This document shows, piece by piece, positions 54,148-63,665 of a stretch of DNA of 64,000 bases. Within the stretch, counting starts at the first letter, position 1. Each line of letters opens with the position of its first letter. The stretch is from Candidatus Poseidoniaceae archaeon (GTDB taxonomy: Archaea; Thermoplasmatota; Poseidoniia; Poseidoniales; Poseidoniaceae): positions 23,959-87,958 of the forward strand of contig CASIBY010000011.1 in the NCBI GenBank assembly GCA_949373095.1, read 5' to 3'. A program made the position numbers and the translations under genes. The notes below the pieces were generated by a model. The model was not told the origin of the DNA. It did no database searches and saw only the letters and a program-made list of their open reading frames with translations.

Positions 54148-57100
54148 ATGTCTCGTGTATTTTCCAACCTGCACCCACTTTTGACCACTGCATTAGAGGA
54201 GAAAGGCTGGGAGCCAACGCCCATTCAGGATCTTGTTTTACCAGAACTCGCCAAAGGAGAAGACCGCATCATCATCGCTCCGACCGGCTCAGGAAAGACA
54301 ATGGCTGGTATTTTGCCTCTCTTCGACCGATGTTTACGAGAGGAATGGAAGCCACTTTCCATTCTCTACATTACACCCCTTCGTGCATTGAACCGAGATA
54401 TTGACCGGCGGTTAGGAGAACTTGCAGAAGCAGTCGGTCTCAAAGTTGATGTGCGTCACGGAGATACTTCCCAATCCCAACGAACCAAGCAGACCCGAAA
54501 ACCACCTCATCTATTGGTCACCACTCCTGAAACCTTCCAATTGATGTTTAGTGGTAAGAATCTAAGAGCCATGCTCAAAACAGTCAAAGCCGTTGTCGTT
54601 GACGAGGTTCACGATTTAGCAGCTTCCGAACGAGGCTGGCAGTTGAGTGTTGGATTGGCTCGTCTTGAAGCCTTAACAGGCGCTCCAGTCCAACGCTTAG
54701 GCCTCTCTGCGACGGTCGGAAATCCCGATCAAGTCGCCCAATGGCTTTCGCCTCACAAAGGTAAGGCCATCATTGCAATGGGCCACCGGGAAACCAAATT
54801 AACAGTGGAATCCACCAGTCCTTTACCAGAGGACGAAATTGGTAGCATGGACCTTACATTGAGTCCTCGTCAACACGCTTGCTACCGTCAATTATGTACG
54901 ATTTTGCGTAATGATGCACCATGCTTAGTTTTCGTCAACAGCCGAAGCGAAGCAGAAACTTTGTCAACTCGCCTCCAGGCAATGGCTCCCGATTTGAACA
55001 TCGGAGTACATCACGGTTCTTTGGCCGCAGAAACGCGCCAACAAATGGAAGATGAACTTCGAGAAGGTGAACTTTCAGGCTTGGTTTGTACTTCCAGCCT
55101 TGAACTCGGAATTGATGTTGGTAGCGTAAGGCGTATCGTTCAGCTCCATTCTCCTAAATCAGTTGACCGAATGCTGCAGCGCGTTGGCCGTGCAGACCAC
55201 CGGCTCGGCGGGTTAGGAAGAGGCCATCTTCTCTCGTGGGATACCGATCATCTCAGTGAATCAACAGTTATTGCGCGTAGAGCGATGCTTGGAGAAATTG
55301 AACCGGTTGAATGGCGTAATCGGCCTCGGACCATTGCTGCAAATCAACTGGTCCTGATGGCTCATTGCTTCAAGGCCGTACCCATTGATGAGGCAACAGA
55401 AATGTTAGCCAACGCTACACAATTTGTGGGGTGGAACCGTGCTGATACTGAGGCGATTCTTCAGATACTCGCAGAACGCTGGGTCCTCCGATTTATTCCA
55501 AAGCCAGAAGAATTGCCCTGGTATCGTTGGCCTAAGGCGATATATGAGATCGCAAAAGAAGCCGCTGCGAATACAGAGAACCCATTACCTGATGATCTTC
55601 CATTGTATTCTGTTCCAGATGAAGAAGTCCCGGATTTGTATACTGGCCGAACGGTGGATGTTCCAAAACGATTCAAAGACGGCTGGTTTTCATCTGCAGG
55701 GAGAACCCGTGAATGGGTCTCGCACCATCTGTCTATGATTCCAGACAAGCGTTCCTATCGTGTTCGTGATGCCGTTACTCGCAGAAGTTTAGGAAATGTT
55801 GATGAGGCCTTCGTACTGAGTTTGAACGATTCGGGAGAAGAGGAAGATGGAACTCCAAGACGCTTTGTCATCGCGGGAAGAACATGGATGATTGTTGATG
55901 CTGACCCTGAGCAATCTGAGTTGTTGGTTGCACCGGTGAACGACCACGCAAAAGCCCCACAGTGGCTGGGAGAATTACCACCCGTTCCAGCCGGTGTTGC
56001 TCGCGATGTTGGCTACTTGCGCCACTTGATTGCGAGTGACCTCGGCTTGTTACCTGCTCCTAAACCTCCTGAATTTGACCCTCTTTCACTCATCTCTCCT
56101 CAAGAGGGCATGCTTCGGGATTATCCGTTGGATTCGGAAGGAATGAGTCTGCTGGCGGAAGTCATCTCATCCCACATGGAAGCCACACAGCAAATCCCGA
56201 CTGACCGAGTTATTACTATTGAGGAACGTGATGACGCCTTGGTCATCAACATCTGTCAAGGTTCTAAGATCAACGAAGCACTGGGCCACTTTTTGTTGGC
56301 CATGGCTTCAACCAAGTCGGGTCACTGGGGGCGGCTCATTGCAGAACCTACTCGAATTGCACTGCAAACCAGTGGTGTTCGTCCAGAAGACATCGTTTCT
56401 TGGCTCACAGAGACGCCACCGGACGCCATTGAACAATTACTGAGCATTACCGTGCCCAATTCAAGGCAGGTTCGTTGGCGCTTCGCACAGGTAGCAAAAA
56501 CATTCGGAATTCTTCGCCATGGCGTAGACCCCCGAAGAATCAATCTTCAAGCACTTCTGAGAAAATACCGTGGCACGGTAGTCATGGAAGAAGTTCTTTC
56601 CAAACTCTTTCACGAGCGCATGGATGTTCGCGGAGCAAGTGACGTTATGCAGGGAATTCAATCCGGGTTGTTGGAATTGCATATTACAGCAACTGGGCCG
56701 CTGGGTCTGTCGAATCGAACCCAAGACGATATGTTGCTTCCAAATTGGGACAATGCTGCTCTACGCGAACGGCTGAAATTACGTTTGACCAACGAGAGGG
56801 CGGTGCTCTGTTGCTTGAAATGCCACGCTACTCGGCGATTCCGTATTGCTCGTTATTCCTCGTTAGATAAGGCGGATACATGTCTCAAATGCAAAGGAAA
56901 AATGCTTGCCTGTGCTCGAGAAGGGTTACAACCGATGCTTGAGAAATGGGTGGCTTCTGAGGACCAAAAAGAACAGGACCGAATGATGAAAAACGCAAGT
57001 ATTGTTGCTAACCGAGGCCTTGAAGCAATTCTTTGCCTCATGGGTCGGGGAATTGGAGAAGCAACTGCGATTCGCCTTCTTGTAAAAGTACCTCAAGGCG

Positions 57101-57174
57101 ATGAAGACGGGTTGCTTGAAGCCATTCACCGAGCAGAAGTTGAGTACGCCCGGACGCGTCGGTTCTGGGGTTGA
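54148..57174 (+). CDS. lhr: Lhr-family ATP-dependent helicase
   Basis: Superfamily 2 helicase: Q motif WEPTPIQDLVLPEL, Walker A APTGSGKT, Walker B VDEVHDL (DEVH form), motif III LSATVGNP, then the second RecA domain with SSLELGIDVG and QRVGRADHRLGG. The C-terminal part carries the Lhr-specific region and cysteine pairs CLKCHATRRFR and CLKCKG (putative zinc). Lhr unwinds and anneals branched DNA in repair. The ATG at 54148 is chosen because GGGTGGGGAGAG precedes it. It lies about 95 bases after the giant surface gene. Confidence 0.9.
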   Translation: MSRVFSNLHPLLTTALEEKGWEPTPIQDLVLPELAKGEDRIIIAPTGSGKTMAGILPLFDRCLREEWKPLSILYITPLRALNRDIDRRLGELAEAVGLKVDVRHGDTSQSQRTKQTRKPPHLLVTTPETFQLMFSGKNLRAMLKTVKAVVVDEVHDLAASERGWQLSVGLARLEALTGAPVQRLGLSATVGNPDQVAQWLSPHKGKAIIAMGHRETKLTVESTSPLPEDEIGSMDLTLSPRQHACYRQLCTILRNDAPCLVFVNSRSEAETLSTRLQAMAPDLNIGVHHGSLAAETRQQMEDELREGELSGLVCTSSLELGIDVGSVRRIVQLHSPKSVDRMLQRVGRADHRLGGLGRGHLLSWDTDHLSESTVIARRAMLGEIEPVEWRNRPRTIAANQLVLMAHCFKAVPIDEATEMLANATQFVGWNRADTEAILQILAERWVLRFIPKPEELPWYRWPKAIYEIAKEAAANTENPLPDDLPLYSVPDEEVPDLYTGRTVDVPKRFKDGWFSSAGRTREWVSHHLSMIPDKRSYRVRDAVTRRSLGNVDEAFVLSLNDSGEEEDGTPRRFVIAGRTWMIVDADPEQSELLVAPVNDHAKAPQWLGELPPVPAGVARDVGYLRHLIASDLGLLPAPKPPEFDPLSLISPQEGMLRDYPLDSEGMSLLAEVISSHMEATQQIPTDRVITIEERDDALVINICQGSKINEALGHFLLAMASTKSGHWGRLIAEPTRIALQTSGVRPEDIVSWLTETPPDAIEQLLSITVPNSRQVRWRFAQVAKTFGILRHGVDPRRINLQALLRKYRGTVVMEEVLSKLFHERMDVRGASDVMQGIQSGLLELHITATGPLGLSNRTQDDMLLPNWDNAALRERLKLRLTNERAVLCCLKCHATRRFRIARYSSLDKADTCLKCKGKMLACAREGLQPMLEKWVASEDQKEQDRMMKNASIVANRGLEAILCLMGRGIGEATAIRLLVKVPQGDEDGLLEAIHRAEVEYARTRRFWG

Positions 57175-57175
57175 A

Positions 57176-57949
57176 TCAAACCTTCATGTTGGATTTACAT
57201 GCAGGACACTGGATGGTTCCAGAATAGTCTTTGGGAATATTGAGTTTTTCCTCGCAGTTGCCGCACGAAACCTGTTTCTTCGCGTTTCCACCGCCAGTCG
57301 CATCAAAAATTCGCTGAAGTGAAGGCGGCCATCCGGGCTTCATGTTTCCATCTCCTAAGAGGAGTGGAAGTCCAACAATGGCGAGGCAGGAGAATGAGCA
57401 CATGATTGACGTCATGAACATTGCAGTATCGCCCCAAACCAGTGTGACTGGATTCATCTCGGACATATTTTCAGCGTGGAACGCAATGCTCAAGAATCCT
57501 GATAGGACTAACACTCCCATGGTAAGATAAATACCATTTTTGTATTCTTGATGGATAAGTGCTCCTCCAACGAGGAATCCGATACCAATTAAGAAGCCGA
57601 CGGGAGATAGCAACCATCCGATCATTTGGTCGTTGTTGAGGGTCCACAGCATTGACCAGGCAATCCGAATCAAAGCGTAGAGGATAATGAACGTTCCAAG
57701 TGTTTCGTACATGCTGTTTTTTGGAGGCATAACGATTTGTTGCACGGATGGGATCGGTCCAGCCAAACCCCCCTGTGGGTAGACGATAGGCTGAGATGCT
57801 CCACTTTGAAGTTCGTCAGCTTCCATCAATCGGATGACGACATCGTCTTTACTCCCGGATATTTTGAGGCCCCTTTGCTTGCAGAGTTTCTTCAAATCAA
57901 GGAGGGTGTGGGCTTCATAGTCCATGGTCCATGCTAACATTTTGCCCAT
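57176..57949 (-). CDS. SAP-motif membrane protein with C-terminal zinc ribbon
   Basis: The N-terminus carries a SAP-type motif (LLDLKKLCKQRGLKISGSKD, about residues 17-36), normally a DNA/RNA-binding helix pair. About four helices follow (TFIILYALIRIAWSMLW, WLLSPVGFLIGIGFLVGGAL, GIYLTMGVLVLSGFLSIAF, FMTSIMCSFSCLAIVGLPLL). The C-terminal 35 residues are a zinc ribbon (CGNCEEKLN...CPACKS). The result is an unusual membrane protein with both DNA-binding and zinc modules facing the same side. Partners unknown. Convergent with lhr, with stops adjacent. Confidence 0.7.
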   Translation of the reverse strand: MGKMLAWTMDYEAHTLLDLKKLCKQRGLKISGSKDDVVIRLMEADELQSGASQPIVYPQGGLAGPIPSVQQIVMPPKNSMYETLGTFIILYALIRIAWSMLWTLNNDQMIGWLLSPVGFLIGIGFLVGGALIHQEYKNGIYLTMGVLVLSGFLSIAFHAENMSEMNPVTLVWGDTAMFMTSIMCSFSCLAIVGLPLLLGDGNMKPGWPPSLQRIFDATGGGNAKKQVSCGNCEEKLNIPKDYSGTIQCPACKSNMKV

Positions 57950-58000
57950 TTAATCGTTCTTCCTACATTTACCCAAAGGGCTGGAATGTGGAATTAAGGC

Positions 58001-59191
58001 TCAAACTTCACTTTGAGTCATGTTATCGTCAAACATCAAAGCTTCTCGTGGAACGCCTAGCATCGCTTGACGAAGGGATGAACGCAGTTCGGTAAGTTCA
58101 CCGTAACACACCAATACATCATCGTAACGAAGTTGTAACTCTGAATCTGGATTCCACACCAAACGGTCGCCCCGAGATAGTGCGAATACTGGGATGGATG
58201 CAAATACTTCGCGAAGTCGCTTTCCGACCATTTTAGGATGGTTTCTCAACTGAAGTGAGAGAACACCGGAACCGGGGACGGTTCTCAGTAACTGGTCGAG
58301 GTCCACCTCTCCAAAAGCAGTATCTTCCATAATGTAATCAACGATTGCACCTGCTACATTGACGCCACTCGCTTTCTCAATCCCTTCAAGACCAGGAGAC
58401 GAATTGACTTCAAGCACCAGCGGCCCATGATTTCCTTCCAGTAAATCCACTCCTGCAATGTTCAATCCAAGCACGCGAGCGGCACGGCAGGCCGCTTCGG
58501 TATAGCCTTCAGGCAACTCAACATTCTCTACTGTTCCATTGAGATGGAAGTTGCTTCGAAATTCTCTCCCCCGGGCTCTGCGGCGCATGCAAGCAACAAC
58601 TCGGTCGCCAACCACCAAGGCCCGGATGTCTTTCCCGTGAGATTCGGCAATGTATTCTTGGACCAAAACAGATTTTCCAGTTAAGAGAAGACCTTGAACG
58701 AGATTACGGACTTCAAACGCGGTATGGCGCAAAAATACACCTTCCCCCTGGGTCCCTTGCGTCACTTTCACAACTACAGGGAGTCCTCCAACGGCGTCAA
58801 TGGCTTGTTCCACGTCCAAAATGTCGCGGACATAGACGGTTCGGGGAATTGGAATACGATTGCGAGCTAAAATTTGTGATGCATGTAATTTGTCTCGGCT
58901 CTGAAGAATACCTTGGCTGGTATTTGCAGTCCACATCCCAAGTTGTTCGATATGTCTTAACACGGCGACGCCGTGCTGAGTGATGGAGTGTCCAATCCGA
59001 GGAATGATGGCGTCATAAGTAAACGGTTTTCCTTTGTGAAGGACATCAACACTACCGTCCATGACCATCATTGAGAACTTCATTGGGTCGCACACATCGA
59101 CTCGCAGGTTTCGTTTTCTGGCCTCTTCTACGATACGTCTGGTGCTGTACAGTCGAGGGCCTCGGCTAAGGACGGCGAGACGTAGACCCAT
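58001..59191 (-). CDS. RimK-type ATP-grasp ligase with RCK_C-like C-terminal domain
   Basis: The RimK ATP-grasp domain is clear: MGLRLAVLSRGPRLYSTRRI at the start, PRIGHSITQHGVAVLRH, VVKVTQGTQGEGVFL (ATP loop), VQEYIAESHGKDIRALVVG, and LVLEVNSSPGLEGIEKASGV (metal site). The family adds amino acids such as glutamate to protein or small-molecule acceptors. The last 85 residues (GSGVLSLQLRNHPKMVGKRL..., RYDDVLVCYGE) resemble the RCK_C domain of K+-channel and TrkA proteins, a ligand-binding regulatory module rare in RimK proteins. The ATG at 59191 is used. 59236 is an alternative. Confidence 0.8.
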   Translation of the reverse strand: MGLRLAVLSRGPRLYSTRRIVEEARKRNLRVDVCDPMKFSMMVMDGSVDVLHKGKPFTYDAIIPRIGHSITQHGVAVLRHIEQLGMWTANTSQGILQSRDKLHASQILARNRIPIPRTVYVRDILDVEQAIDAVGGLPVVVKVTQGTQGEGVFLRHTAFEVRNLVQGLLLTGKSVLVQEYIAESHGKDIRALVVGDRVVACMRRRARGREFRSNFHLNGTVENVELPEGYTEAACRAARVLGLNIAGVDLLEGNHGPLVLEVNSSPGLEGIEKASGVNVAGAIVDYIMEDTAFGEVDLDQLLRTVPGSGVLSLQLRNHPKMVGKRLREVFASIPVFALSRGDRLVWNPDSELQLRYDDVLVCYGELTELRSSLRQAMLGVPREALMFDDNMTQSEV

Positions 59192-59291
59192 GCCCCCACG
59201 GCTAACCGATTCGTTCTTATGACCATCGGTCGCCATGATATATCCATGAATGGACGCGCCTTTCAAGTGCTCGGAAGAAATGGGAAGGGCT

Positions 59292-60284
59292 ATGTCCGAT
59301 GAAGAGGAACTGGATGCAGCCGGTGCTTTAGCGGTGGATGACGACCGAGATGAACTGCTCGAAGAAATGAGCATGGACGAGCGAAAAGGACGGCTAAAGC
59401 AGGCACGATGGAACGTGTTCATGTATCTCGGCATCGCAGCAATTCTCTTCGGTTTTGCACTGTTCCCCATGCCCTTTTCAGCAGATTATGACGGGTTCAC
59501 AAACTCTGCAGAGAAGGACATTGGCCTTGTATGGGGGCTTCCAATTGACGGCGAAGACATCTTTGATGTTCCAATGAACATTGAGGTGACTGCATCAAAA
59601 CCACCTTCGGAAGCCAATGTCAATATTGGTGTTTATGTTCTTGAGCAGAAAGACTGCCAAAGTAACCTGGGAGAATTCACCACGATAGCAAAAGACGGTG
59701 GAACCCATGAATATCAGTACCAAGAAACTACAACTTCGGTCCTACCAGAAGGCGTTTACGAATTTGAATTCCGAGTAGATCCTGGCCATTATTGTGTTAT
59801 TGCCGAATATCTCAATGCAACAGGTGCAACGATAGGCCAACCGAGCGACGGAATGAGCGTTTCAGGGAAACTGTACCCGAACCAATTCATTGGCGGATTC
59901 CTTGGGATCCTTTGTTTGCTTCTCTCCGGCTTCGCCTTTGTCGGTGCTCAAAAACACGGTAAAGCACTGCGAGCAATTCTGGAAGGGGAAAATGAAAGCA
60001 CTGAAAGCAAAGTTTTGGCGGCAGCAGGCCCAACTGGACCACCTTCTCCTGGACCAAGCGGCCCACCCGGAGCAGGTCCAAGCAACCCGCCAGCCGCAGC
60101 AGGCCCAACTTCTCCTCCATCCTCCGAACCCGATGTGGATTCAGCAACTGATACCGGTCCGATAGAGGGCGAATTTATCCCTGCGGAAGATGGATTTTTC
60201 TTCAAACAAATGCCGGATGGAAGTTACGAACAGACCGTCTATGTCCAAAACGAAGACGGCACATACCATCCCTATGAGGAATGA
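59292..60284 (+). CDS. Membrane protein with collagen-like Gly/Pro linker
   Basis: One helix near residue 45 (WNVFMYLGIAAILFGFALF), an extracytoplasmic part of about 140 residues, a second helix (FIGGFLGILCLLLSGFAFVGA), then a cytoplasmic tail with a Gly/Pro/Ser/Ala-rich stretch of about 35 residues (PTGPPSPGPSGPP-type triplets). The end (AEDGFFFKQMPDGSYEQTVY) is distinct and aromatic. No family recognised. The ATG at 59292 follows GGAAGGG. Divergent from the RimK gene. Confidence 0.62.
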   Translation: MSDEEELDAAGALAVDDDRDELLEEMSMDERKGRLKQARWNVFMYLGIAAILFGFALFPMPFSADYDGFTNSAEKDIGLVWGLPIDGEDIFDVPMNIEVTASKPPSEANVNIGVYVLEQKDCQSNLGEFTTIAKDGGTHEYQYQETTTSVLPEGVYEFEFRVDPGHYCVIAEYLNATGATIGQPSDGMSVSGKLYPNQFIGGFLGILCLLLSGFAFVGAQKHGKALRAILEGENESTESKVLAAAGPTGPPSPGPSGPPGAGPSNPPAAAGPTSPPSSEPDVDSATDTGPIEGEFIPAEDGFFFKQMPDGSYEQTVYVQNEDGTYHPYEE

Positions 60285-60379
60285 ATTGAAGATAAATCCC
60301 TTGATTATTGATGCATCAAAGCAACAAATGAGCATCATCCTTGAAAGGGAAGATGCCTACGGAAGAGTGAGGGAAACCT

Positions 60380-62571
60380 ATGGGCGAGGCAGCAACCACC
60401 ACGTTAACGGTTGCCAAACTCAAGGCCTTGTGTGTTCTCAACGATCTCTCTGCGAGCGGTAAAAAATCAGAGTTGCTCGAGCGGCTGCTTGATGCAGGAG
60501 TTGACAAAGAAACTCTTGGTGTTGAAGTATTTGATGAAAAAACTGCCACCTTCCATTCATCGTCGGATGAGAAATCGGATCCCGTTGAAGATGAAGAGCC
60601 AGTCATGTTTTCGCTTGAAGACGAAGAAACGCTCACTCCTACGTCATCGGACGAAGAAACAGAATCCGAATGCATCCGTTATCACCAGAGATTCTTCAGA
60701 TGACGACATCCTTGAAGCAGAAATTTTGGATGCGGATTTGGTCGATGTTTCCGAGGATGAATTATCTTCTAAGGAACCCGTGACTGAAGTAGCAGTCTCT
60801 TCTTCAAGTTCGGCCCGTAGCGAATCACCTACGACCTTGGTCGAGATGATTCAGAAACCTCAAGTCGCCGCAGTCCTTCTCACCGTAATTATTCTTGGAG
60901 CAGGCGGGTGGTATTACATTAACAACCAACTTGAACCGTTCACTGCAGATTCGTTGAGGTACGGTGATGAAATGCGCTATGCTGTTCTTGATGGAAGTTT
61001 TATGGCCACAGAGGAATTTGTAGAACTCATCACCGACCGCATTGAAACAGAAGATGACATTTGCAAGATTAGAATGATGTTTGAAGGAAGCGGAGAGGCT
61101 GAAATTACCGACGGTCAAGCCTCTGAGTTGTCCAATCAAGGTACCTTGGATCGTCTTGGAGCCGTTCAGGCGAAGGGCGGACAAGGGATGGATTGGCTTG
61201 CGGTTGAGAGCACCAATACGATGGATTTCACCGGGCCTGGGAAGTTTGAGATTTTCCGGCATGTCAGAAGTTCAATCCCGGGCTCAGATGCATGCAGTAG
61301 TACCTCACTTGGTGGCGATGGCAACGGAATGCTAACCGTGACGCGCTGGACTGAACTTCGAGAAGAAGTCAATCTCGGCACTCAACTTGACTTTTCAGCC
61401 TCTCTTGATGGCGAATACCAGGGTACCGCGATGAGTTATGGCATCGGAGGCCTTCTTGGAAGTCTTGACCTCCTATCACCGGGCCTAGGGCTCATTCTCC
61501 AACCCGTAGAACTTTCCAGTTTCTTCGGAAACGAATACATCACGAAGGACGCCACTGGGACCAGTTCCGGCTGGGAATGGCGGGTAATTGGTACCGAAAA
61601 AATCGGCTCAACCAACATGTGGAAGGTCACGGCAACCCAGCAAGACGTCCGGGACCTATGTCTGGGTTATGCAACGATGAACCTCTGGCTCGATGGGGTG
61701 AGCCCTTGGGCCGTCAAACAGAGTGTTGACGTGGCCGTAAGCAGCAGTGAATCCAATCAAGCCAGTTGCTCAGGATGGCAGCAACGGGGCGTTGATGCAG
61801 TACTTCCAGAAGGGGAACTTGAACTTCATCATACCTTTGAGCGTACATATCTCCAGCGTGGTGTAAAAGCATTGGAATTGGGTCGTTCGTATGATAACCG
61901 TCCACAGGCTAACGAATTGAATCCAGATGATGATGATTTGATCGATTGGGGCGTTGATGGCTTGCACATGCCCGACAACAGCACACATCGCCCCCATCCA
62001 CTTGACTCGGCCATCTCTTGCGTCTCTGACCTTGGAAGTATTGCAAGTGGAGCAAACTCGGCTCTCAGTAATGATGGCTATGTATGGCGGGCCATTGACG
62101 AACCAAACGGAACAGCAACAGAATGGAACATTTCATGGGTGGCGACCGATAACACCGCAGGATGGTTGCTCTATTCGGTAGAAGGAGTAAACGATACTCT
62201 TGAATGCGAATACATTGCAAAAGGGACGTTTGACGATTCCATCACGCACAATCGGGAATCCATCCCAGAAGTTCTTTCCCTCGAGGCGGTTGAAGCGAGG
62301 CTCATGAGTCAACAGCGCTTCCCCGCACTGCAGCGGGACAGAGGCTCTGTTTACCTCAAGCGGCTCTTTGCATGATGAAACACGAATGGGATACTTGGTT
62401 GTCGTACCAGGTTCAGGATTTGGAATCGACATCACCGAACTGTTTGACTCGGTGAGTGGCGCCTCCACGGTAGATGTCCAGCGGAAGTGGGATTCTGGCG
62501 GATGGACCAATCAGTTCTCTTTGGTCGCGGATGCAAGCGATGGACGCGTATTGTCGGTTGGACTCACTTGA
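60380..62571 (+). CDS. SAP-motif membrane protein, frame broken at two places
   Basis: A SAP-like motif (LTVAKLKALCVLNDLSASGK, residues about 9-28) opens the product. An acidic linker (KSDPVEDEEPVMFSLEDEE...) and, after a frame change near 60675, one helix (PQVAAVLLTVIILGAGGWYYI) follow. Then comes a long beta-rich extracytoplasmic region (LDFSASLDGEYQGTAMSYGIGG, WEWRVIGTEKIGSTNMWKVT). A second frame change near 62370 gives the end GYLVVVPGSGFGIDI...DGRVLSVGLT. Taken together this is one about 730-residue protein with a SAP module inside and a large domain outside. No function assigned. Confidence 0.6.
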
Positions 62572-62588
62572 AAACGGTATGCGGTGAT

Positions 62589-62786
62589 GTGATTCTATGC
62601 CAGAGCAACTCTGAAGACGGCCGCGGCCTGGACCACCTCATGGAACAAAACGAGGCCGAATTGAGTTTTCTTTCCGCCTACGGGGGCGTAGATTCCGCAA
62701 AGGGCGAAGACGGGCAAGCCATTCTCGGGGCGCTTATGAGATTCATGCGGGCGGGTGGCTTGACCTGCGAACAAGGCGGAGAATGA
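62589..62786 (+). CDS. Small soluble protein, unknown function
   Basis: A 66-residue frame, helical and acidic (HLMEQNEAELSFLSAYGG, GEDGQAILGALMRFMRAGG). The GTG at 62589 is in frame but without strong signal. The stop overlaps the ATG of the next frame (ATGA). Frame problems nearby make its true extent uncertain. Confidence 0.35.
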   Translation: MILCQSNSEDGRGLDHLMEQNEAELSFLSAYGGVDSAKGEDGQAILGALMRFMRAGGLTCEQGGE

Positions 62787-63013
62787 GGTCACACTTTGAC
62801 TTTGGAACAGCAAGGGCTGAACCGGACGGCTGTGCTACCGTGACCTGCAAAGGGACCCATCTTGCCCTTGGTTTCCAGTGATCTACACTGCCCTGGTTTT
62901 CACGACGGTGAACTCAGTAAACGCCGAGACAAGGTCAGCGTGCGCTTTACTTCTTGGACCCAAGAACACCGTCGTTTCTTGGAACGACTTGGTAGAACAT
63001 CACCGTCGCTTAG
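62783..63013 (+). CDS. Small protein with likely frameshift, unknown function
   Basis: The product starts MRSHFDFGTARAEPDGCATV, and its stop comes after 32 residues (LGFQ). Another frame continues at once with SDLHCPGFHDGELSKRRDKVSVRFTSW. The two halves suggest one small protein with a one-base shift near 62870. Family unknown. The end is set at the convergent gene's stop, because the true stop is unclear. Confidence 0.35.
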
Positions 63014-63014
63014 T

Positions 63015-63616
63015 TTACTTTTGGTTCTGCGAGCGATCATGCGAGCCCTGCAGCACCGATACGGTTGCGGCCATCAGTGAAACTCCGACGAAGGGGAGGA
63101 AACCCTCTTCTTCAGCAGGGATCTCACAACCGTTGCCCGAGGCATGAATGCCGCCGTACGTCACCGTCAGTGAAATAGCAGGTTGACCAGGTCTTGTACC
63201 AGTCTCCATCGGGGAATACATCGGTTGAGTCATCAGCGTAGGTTGCCTTTGACCCGCCAGTTGACGTAGCAGTGGTCGCCTAGGAGGCGTTAATGACAGG
63301 CTGTAAGTTCCGTCATCGGCCGCCACTTCGTGGTTGACGGGTGGGTCGCAGACGCCGCTGTTAATACAGATTTGAGTCGTAAGGGTAAGGGTGGTCCCAT
63401 TTGTCTGCAGCGTCACCATCAATCGGCCACGGCTAAGTTTCCATTTTTCCCCGTCTTGAGAAGGCGTGGTTCGCTCTTCGACGGTAAAGGGGACGTCCCC
63501 TGTGGGATTCGCATCTTCGCCGTCAGTCTCCATCCAGCTGCCGCTCCGTTTGGAAGCAGAGCGAAGAGAAGCAACAGGCAGATTGCGCCCGCGATAGCCT
63601 TCCCCATGGATCCCAA
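63015..63616 (-). CDS. Secreted anchored protein, frame broken near 63525
   Basis: A signal peptide (IAGAICLLLLFALLPNGAAAG) lies in one frame and the mature part (TDGEDANPTGDVPFTVEERTT...) in the next, needing a one-base change near 63525. The mature domain is beta-rich with ICINSGVCDPPVNHEV, possibly a disulphide. It ends with a helix (GFLPFVGVSLMAATVSVL) and a short tail (SHDRSQNQK). Function unknown. It converges with a short gene at 63013. Confidence 0.5.
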
Positions 63617-63665
63617 GCGCCCCGTCCTCGTTCTTTTAGGTTACGAAGGGAAACCCGCGAGAGCC

